A stretch of DNA of 64,000 nt from Oscarella lobularis (taxonomy: Eukaryota; Porifera; Homoscleromorpha; Homosclerophorida; Oscarellidae): positions 1,663,733 to 1,727,732 of the forward strand of contig NC_089175.1 of the NCBI RefSeq assembly GCF_947507565.1, written 5' to 3'. The notes beneath the pieces were generated by a model that saw only the letters and a program-made list of their open reading frames with translations, was not told where the DNA came from and did no database searches. The translations under genes and the position numbers were made by a program. Of this stretch, positions 56,710 through 64,000 are shown piece by piece. How positions within the stretch are numbered: the stretch's first letter is position 1; every line of letters begins with the position of its first letter.

Positions 56710-59700
56710 TTAGTTACCTGGCCACCTGCCTTGCAGCTGCTGCAGCCACTCGGGTCTCTTCGAGATCACCCACTGAAACACGTTCGGTTGCAAACGCCTC
56801 AACGCCATCGGAAACTCAGCGCTCTTCTGCTGTCTCACCGTCTCTAAACGAAATAGTAATTCATAACCACTAAGCTGATGCCCGAGCCCGAAGATGGCGG
56901 AGTTGGCGGAGTGGGCAGAGGCGTGAACGGCGGAGGCGACAGAGGCACCGGGGACAGCGGCAGCGACGCCCTGATTCGGCAAATTCCACGGCGTTAGCGG
57001 TTGGGCGGCCGCCTGAAGGCGAGCTCGTTCCTGCTCGAACTGCATTTGCCTTTGACGCATGTCTATCAATTGCTTTTCGCGCTCGACGTCGCGCATCTCC
57101 TTCTCGCGTTGATAGCCTTCCCACGCCTGCTTCTTTTCCTCTTCGGTCAGATGCTCCTCTTCGCGATCGCGAAGGAGGGTGTTGTGATCCTGATAGCGAA
57201 TTATGTATTGCGGTTGAAGTTTTTCCAGAACGACGGTGAGCAGGGGGTCCTAAGGGCGAGTGTTATCGTTCGTGTGTGTTGACGCCGTCGATTCCGTACC
57301 TTTGGCGGGACTTGGTCCGCATCCGGTTTAGCACTCTCGATCGCTTTCGCATCAAAACGAAAGAGTTCCGCCAAATCGGCCATAGTAAAATGACGTTCGA
57401 TTTGACGCTCGTCGACGACGCGATGAGAAAGCGACGTTTTCGTCACCTAAAATTCCAATATTTGTTATTAGACGAGCTAGGGCTTAGTTCAAGACCTGTC
57501 GATCATACACTCGCTCCTCCATGGTGCCCTGAACAGAAGAAAGAGATTAATCTCTTAGCTGATCTGCTGTTAACATGCATAGGGAATTTGCTACGCTGTA
57601 TGGTGGGTTCATGCATACATGTGATGTAGATGTACATCTATGACTATTTACCTGTGCTACCAGGCGATACACGAAGACTTCTTTGAGCTGGCCAAACCGA
57701 TACGTGCGAAAAAGCGACTGGGTGTCGTACGACGGATTCCACGAGACGTCGAAAATGACGACGCGATTCGCTGCCGCTAAATTAATTCCCAACGATCCGG
57801 CTTTGGTCGAGATCAAGAAGACTCGCAATCTAAATAAACGTCGTCATCATCACTCGAATCGAACCGCGATCTCGCGCGCGCGACGACGAACCTGCGATTC
57901 TTTTTCTTATTAAAATTCTGCGCCCACATGCGACGCGCGTCCGGGTCCGTCGATCCGTCAATGCGATAATAGTCGAGTCCGACGCACATGCTCGGCTCGT
58001 TGTCTTGAAGGTAGGCTTCGACGAGATTCAGAAGGAGGATGCTTTGACTGAAAACTAGAACTTTGTCATCGATTGCTTCGGCGTTGCGAATGATCTCCAT
58101 GAGTATGACCAATTTGGAGCCCAACTCCAGGTCCTTTTCGTCGTCTTCGCCTATCAAATCGTCGTACCAGGGTGTAGCGTCTGTTAGAAAAAAGGAAAAC
58201 GTCCTTAGGCTCATACGACTACAATTATTTCGTCTCGTAGTATCAAAATAGCATCACCTTTTTCCTCTTCGTCGTTCCTAAGTCCTGCTACTTCATCGTC
58301 GCTATCCGCCGGTTTCGCCTTCTCTGAACCGCTCGTCTCTTCGTCGTCGTCAATGAACTCCTTCATCGCCTGTTGCTGCTCTCGCTCTTCTTCCCTCAAT
58401 TTCGACAGCCACGGATGAGACCAGATGCGCATCAGTTCGTGATACGACTTGAAGATCCCCGCTACTTTATTGCTGTCGGCAATGCTCTCGCCGTCTTGAC
58501 CCACTACCATGCCCAAGAAGCGACTGTACAACTTTATCTGCAGCGGCGTCATGCGAACGTAGATGACGTATTCGTGCAACGGCGGCAAGTATTGCAGAAG
58601 GACGGAATAATCTCTCCTCTATAAAAACACGTTATGAATAGGTATGTGGCGTACATACAGAGGATTGGGTGCCCTTGTTCTCCATTCTCACCTGTACGCA
58701 CGTCGACAAGAGTTTGTGCAGGACGTGCGAACGCGCTTTCATCAGTTTGACGTCAAACGCAGTCGAATCGGAGTGCTGCCCATTTCGTATGGGATTCGCA
58801 AAGCGATTGTGAAACTCGTTGCTCGACCCAAGCAAATTCGGTTTCACGAAATTCACCATGGTATAATCTTAATTTGTAAACATTTAAAGAGGCGATAGAT
58901 TTGTGATCGAAAGGTCGTACATTCGTTGAGGTTGTTCTGGAGAGGCGTGCCGGTCAGCACGATGCGTCGCAGGGTGCGAATCTGGTTCATGCACTGCGAC
59001 AATTGCGAATCGTAATTCCGAAGGACGTGACCTTCGTCGCAAAGGACGACGTCCGGACCGGGATCGCGCAGCATTTTGCGAAAACGCTCGCGCGTCTCTC
59101 TGTCGCGAACGCGCTTACCCAGACACAGATTTCGATACATCTCGTAGCCAATGATGAGAAGACCGCCAGAATGATGCCACCGCTCCAGTTGACGAAGTCG
59201 CTTCTCGTTTCCACCCTTCACCAAATGAACGACGAATTTCTGCAAAAAGGAAGTGAGATTTGAACGCGTATCCAACTGCTGTTTTTTACGTCCGGTCGGT
59301 AATCTTCTGGCACCCAGCGATCGTACTCGTCGATCCAGACGTTAATGGCGTTTACCGGAGCGACGACCATAATTCGACGCAAGCCGAGCAAGTCGCGATT
59401 CCGCCACACCAAATCGACGACAGTTAAAGCCTAAAGAAATCCGATAATACGTAATGTAATGACTGCAATTAAAAAATCAAGGATTATCAGAGCCCCCATC
59501 ATATCTTTCGTGATCAAAGACCAATGACCCATCCCTTTCTCTGTCCTCACCTGTATGGTTTTTCCGAGACCCATGCAATGAGCTAGAATGCAACCCGAAC
59601 CGCGCCGTTTTTTCACCATATCCACAGACTCAAAAACGGAATCCCACACAAACTGGACACCTTCAGTCTGATGCGGCTTCAACTCCTTCATCATGTAGTC

Positions 59701-61895
59701 GCTCACTTCCAGCACGACCTTTGACTGATCCTTGACATCCGTTTCCAATACCAGTCGCGGTGCGGCTTTTTTCGGCGACAGCCACTTCTGTCGATCCTTC
59801 TCCAATTTTTTCAATCGCTCAGCTTTCTCCTGCTCCTCCTTCTGCGCCCGTTTCGTTTCGTCTCTCAACTTGTCGTCGCTCAACACCTTTCGAATATTAC
59901 GACGTCCGCGCTTTGCTTGAGAATTCCCGTCTTCTTCTTCTTCTTCTTCTTCTTCTTCCTCCTCCTCCTCCTCCTCGTTTTCGGAAGAGCTATCCAGTAA
60001 AATTACAGCTGGTTTCTTTTTCTTTTTCTTTTTCGGCCGTTTAATTTCCTCTTCGTCTTCGTCTTCCTCTTCCTCTTCCTCGTCTTCGTCTTCGTCATCT
60101 TCCTCTTTTTGCTTGTCTCTCTTTCTCACTAACAGGTTCATTGTGCGCGCCTCTTTCACAGGAAACTCGTCGCTGCTCTCGTCACTGCTTTCCGAATTGG
60201 AACTCGAATCAGACGACGCCGTATTTCCAATTTTTTTAACTAAGGTCGACGCATTCGCTCTGCTTGTCTCCGCCGCGCCGGTGTCTTTCTTCGCTTGGGC
60301 CATTCTCTTTGCTCTCAACCGCTCCAGTATTGCTTTCGCTCCAAATCGTTCTGGCTTCAAAAGCGCCGCGTCCGATTTCTCCAAAGACGTGTGACTATGA
60401 CTCGCCATCTCTGCAGTCCGACTGCGAGTGCGCGTGGGAATTGTAAACGTTGACCCTTTCGTCAATCCAGGATCTTTTGCCTCTTTGAGTAAATCATCAA
60501 CCTCCTCCAAAGCACTTGAATGAGATGATTTGTCATCATCATCATCATCATCATTATCATCATCATCATCATCATCATCATCACCAACGTCGTCGTCGTC
60601 GCCGCCGTCATTGTCGCCGTCGCCGTCGCCGTCGCCAGCGGCGTCGTCGTCACCATTAACGCTGCTTTCCTCAATAACTCTTTTTTTCGTCTGTGTCGAC
60701 TGACCAACTTTCGTCGTTTTTCCTATTTCTCGCCCGGATTCTGATGAATCGCTTCGAATTGACGTTTTTTTGAGCACTCTCTTCTTCTTAAAATCTTTTC
60801 TAGCATTTACATTTACATCGGATACTTCTGAAGGAGATTCGGATTTCTTCACGTCGCCGCTATCATTGCTCTCTACAACCTTTCTTTTTCTCGACATTGT
60901 AGAGTGACCAGGTTCTGCTACCTTCTCTTCCTCCGACTCTGACGATGTTGAGTCGATTGTAATAGGCGTCAACTTCGACGTTACCTTGGGATATTTACGT
61001 TTTCTGTTCATAGGCGTTTTCGATTTAGACTTTGAACGTCGGTGGCGTTCCTCCTCTTTTTCTTTGTCTGCTCTTGCTGGGCCTTCCTCCTCTTTTTCTT
61101 TGTCTGCTCTAGCAGGGCCTTCCTCCTCTTTTTCTTTGTCTGCTCTTGCTGGGCCATCTTTTATCTGTTCTGAGTGTTTCCCCTGTTCTCCTTTCTTTGT
61201 CTTAGACAAAGCAGAATAGGAAGAACTTGAGCCTGAGTCCACATCAGCATCGCTTGATGGTAAGGTCCTGGCATGCCTCGGCCCAGCAGACTTCCTTGCC
61301 GTCTGATGTTGCAAAGGTAAAGGTGAATCCATTTTCTTCTTGATTCCCATCTCGCCTTTCGACGAGTCAAATGAATACGGAATTTTTTCGACAACAGGAA
61401 CCAACATTCGATATTTCGTAATAGGTTCGCCCGAACGTGAGGATTGAGCCTTCGGTACAATTGCCTCATCTTCTGACACTCTTAGTGGTGTATCAACACC
61501 TTCATACGGAGCTGAAATTTCGCTCGAACTTTCCTGTTTGTCGTCCACGCCTTCGCGCTGCGGAGATGAGGTTTCACTCAAATTTTCCGACTTCTCGTCT
61601 TGACTTGAACGGACAGGAGAACGCTCTGTCAATTTGGCTCCATCTTCCTTGCCAGTCCGCACGTCCTCGTCAATTACATAGAGCGTAGAACCAGCGGTAA
61701 AAGAAATTTCCGGTGACGTCACATCCATAGGCAATGACGGCTCATTTTCCCGGATGATGTTAAGCCCCTCCTCCTCCTGGTTGATAACAACAGTTCTAGA
61801 CACCTCCCTGGCACATTCCTGGATACATTCCTCCTCTCCGGCACACTCTTTTTCATTATCACAATTTGGAACATTTTTCTCAACTTCGTCACAAG
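56710..61895 (-). CDS. ATRX: ATRX-like SNF2 chromatin remodeller without visible ADD domain
   Basis: A Snf2-family ATPase. The long first exon seen here encodes a disordered acidic/Ser/Lys-rich region with runs of Asp and Glu and three copies of [12 protein letters not shown]. The motor has [33 protein letters not shown], the motif II box DEGH and [10 protein letters not shown]. It continues with [120 protein letters not shown] and [11 protein letters not shown]. These match ATRX better than RAD54L2. The C-terminus adds a Gln/Arg coiled coil and ends RWPGN. The 5' boundary is uncertain; an upstream exon may lie between 61920 and 62360. There is no room or sequence for the cysteine-rich ADD domain. 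Confidence 0.9.
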
Positions 61896-62510
61896 TCTAA
61901 ATTTAAAATATTAATATCAATTACAAAGTTGATATCAAATCCGTTGATTTCAAAAAACATGCCCAAATATGGAAATTAGAGCAAACAAAAACAAATCTGC
62001 AAAGAGAACGTTGAAAAAGCCTTACGTTTAGCCTTGGGTTTAGCCCAACAAGTAACGAAAGTCTTTCAACGACTGAAGAAAGTGTTTTACTAAGAGAAGA
62101 ATGTCGTCGTCGGAAAAACAACTTTCAGGCCACGTACCGAGGCTCCTGTCGAAGCATTATAGTCTTCTGGAGTCTTGAAGAGTCTTGCCGTCGTAAACTC
62201 CAGACGAAAACCGGAGAAATCGATTGCGCTTTTTCTGCGGTTCGGTTACGCACGCTAGAGAAGGAAGGTCCCGGACATTTCTGACGTAAGATCTGAAAAG
62301 ACAGCGCAGACTGCCATTTCTGACTTACTCTCCAAACTAAAGTTGTAGATTGAGCACACAATCTGCCAAATAGCTACGCTGATTGGCGCAAAAAGCAAAA
62401 GCACATACGGGAGTGCAAAACAGCATCCGGGTGATACGTGAAGCGCCTATTTCTCACAAAACATCGTGAAACTCGAGTATTTGATCTCGCAGACGCTAAA
62501 AGCAAGGCCC
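61896..62510. other. shared upstream region of ATRX and C2CD3
   Basis: About 600 bp lie between the first clear ATRX exon and the C2CD3 start. Short minus-strand frames exist (62125-62361) but none resembles a known domain. It probably holds the ATRX first exon and a divergent promoter. Confidence 0.45.
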
Positions 62511-64000
62511 ATGAGTTCCAGCCTTCCACCCTATGTCTCGGGATTAATCCGCGGTCACGTCGATCTGTCCGTATCGAATCTCGAATGGACGGATCGACGC
62601 TTCGCGTCGCCGCACGCCGTCTTTCTCGTCCAATGGTGGGGCCAAAAGACGTGGAGTACAATTGTAAGGTATGATTCTGTACAAAATCCGTGCGGTTGCT
62701 CGTTGAATTCCATCGAACTCAGACCCAACGCCAAAAAAACGGCCTCGTTTGAAATTCGATGTGGCATGAAGCAGTTTTCTGCTTACTTAGCTGATATCCA
62801 TGTAGACACAATAGTAAGAATAGGAGTAGATACTAAGTTGCTGACAAAAACGGTTCCGTTATCCTTGACTAACATCTCACATATGGGCTCTCTCGTATTG
62901 AAATGCGTCAAAGCTCCCGGAAGAAAAAGCTTTGGCGTCGTGAGAATATCCGATATAGCGTCTCTTGTCAATACGCGGAATATATCCAGGTGACGAGAAT
63001 CTCACCCTTTCCCTTTTTTATTTGTAAACTCCTTTTCTCGTTCTTCTCAGACGATTTCCGGTGACGTCTATACGCGACGAGACGACTCGTCTCGGTAGTG
63101 TAGACGTAAATATTAGACTTCATTTTGACGACGAGATAAGCGTAAGAACCGCAACGTAAGCCAATGCCTGGCATCTCATGACACGTCTCCCTAGAAGAGT
63201 TCTTATAGACGTGAACCGACGAAATCAGTCGTGAGTGACACGGAAGTCGTTCCAAGCCATCCTGCGGGGCCATCCTCTGACTCGATGGCCATCCAGCAAG
63301 ATGCCGGCACTTCTCAGGATCGAGACCTATTGTCCGTTTTGATGGATAAGGGGCAGCGTTTGCGCGAGGCTATGATCGTTTCGTCGCTCAAGGATTCGCG
63401 CGGCTCCGGCGTTCTTTCGTCGATGCCGCCGCCGCCGCCTGCCGCAGTCGATGCGCCGCTGGTGCACGAAAGCGTCGGAGCTGTAGCGAAAGAAGAGGCG
63501 GGCTTTAGAGTGGAAGACGTGCTGCTGGAACACGCGGAAAGGGAACGCGATTTGTGGGCGGAAAGCGACGACGACGACGACGAAGTAGTCGATGCTTTGA
63601 GCGAGTCGGATGATCCTCTTCGTGACGACTCTTTACTGACCGATCTCTTCTACCAGGCGACGAAGGCACGCGCATAGAAGCCTATAAAACATATATTAGT
63701 TTTGTTCATGAGTGCGTAGAAAAAAGTTGAGAACGATGACCAGTGCGAATCTGAATTGTCAATTGAAGAAGACGCGGAAAGCGTGCCCAAGCGTATTGCT
63801 AGGGAAAAGGAGAAGATGATCGTGGTTGAGAGAAATAGAGATGCTGTCTTATTGGCGTCTGATGACGACGAGTCTTCGTTCAATGACGAATCGACTGGTT
63901 TGTGCTCGTAATATAAACGAATTTATTCGCGAGTAATTTTTTTCTGAACAGATTACCTAGATAGGGAACTTTTGACTTTACTGGGGAGAATCGATACCGC
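62511..64000 (+). CDS. C2CD3: C2CD3-like centriole protein, 5' part (continues beyond window)
   Basis: C2CD3 controls centriole distal appendages and ciliogenesis. The ATG at 62511 is followed by SSSLPPYVSGLIRGHVDLSV, a tryptophan and VFLVQWWGQKTW, the N-terminal C2-like domain of C2CD3. Further on come FEIRCGMKQFSAYLAD and LLSVLMDKGQRLREAMIVSS, the counterpart of the LLSALLEQGNKLRNAMVIS box. Exon ends: about 62992, 63050-63138, 63194-63669, 63723-63892. The intron after QATK uses a GC donor (gcacgc). The region after the box is acidic (ESDDDDDEVVDALSESDDP), as in the family. The window cuts the gene before the central C2 domains. Confidence 0.85.

Noticed and set aside
56710-61895. Assignment of the SNF2 gene to RAD54L2 (ARIP4)
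   Set aside because: The blocks after motif III (MVNF...NLLGS...NRF, LPP-HEYV, HFTM...LAELF) follow ATRX more closely.
15145-64000. Bacterial or symbiont contamination because of the GH3 and RecQ genes
   Set aside because: Both genes carry spliceosomal introns and sit between animal genes on one contiguous stretch.

Overview
This is a gene-dense, intron-rich nuclear window from an early-branching animal. The best fit is a sponge, plausibly a homoscleromorph such as Oscarella; this is inferred from gene content and intron style, not proven. Introns are short (mostly 40-65 bp). The recognisable genes are animal-type: a Dachsous-like cadherin, LRR/TKL receptor kinases, EXD1, LRRC8/pannexin-like membrane proteins, RECQL5, calnexin, TRAF-like RING proteins, MGAT4, ATRX and C2CD3.

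Layout. 0-4.6 kb: two TKL kinases tail to tail, the second with a complete LRR receptor ectodomain. 5-15 kb: a giant cadherin with 27 countable EC repeats, coded by one ~9.8 kb exon plus a small last exon. 15-17.6 kb: EXD1 (piRNA pathway family) facing a degenerate Rab32/38-like GTPase. 17.6-30.4 kb: an accessory cluster. Three minus-strand genes pair an LRRC8/pannexin-like four-TM region with an unrecognised C-terminal domain. Three minus-strand single-exon genes, each with an N-terminal CxxC and a helical domain, alternate with them. The cluster also holds relics of EXD1 and of the channel-like genes, a truncated RECQL5 copy, and a small secreted-protein gene between inverted ~210 bp repeats. 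30.4-33.7 kb: full-length RECQL5. 33.8-46.7 kb: repeated small membrane-protein genes, calnexin, TRAF-like genes, a hAT element with an 8 bp target duplication, and a 1.4 kb fold-back repeat. 46.7-49.8 kb: two more TRAF-like genes. 49.9-64 kb: housekeeping genes MGAT4, a GH3 glycosidase, POLR1G-like, ATRX and the 5' part of C2CD3.

How the parts relate. Several pairs are head to head with under 200 bp between start codons, which suggests shared promoters. The 22.0-25.1 kb and 28.3-31.5 kb segments are a tandem duplication carrying one channel-like gene and the 5' half of RECQL5. The strongest candidate for an undescribed system is the cluster of LRRC8-like channels without LRRs, each with its CxxC/helical partner.

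Exon boundaries were placed by eye from GT-AG (and some GC-AG) sites, reading frame and family resemblance. They need transcript support.
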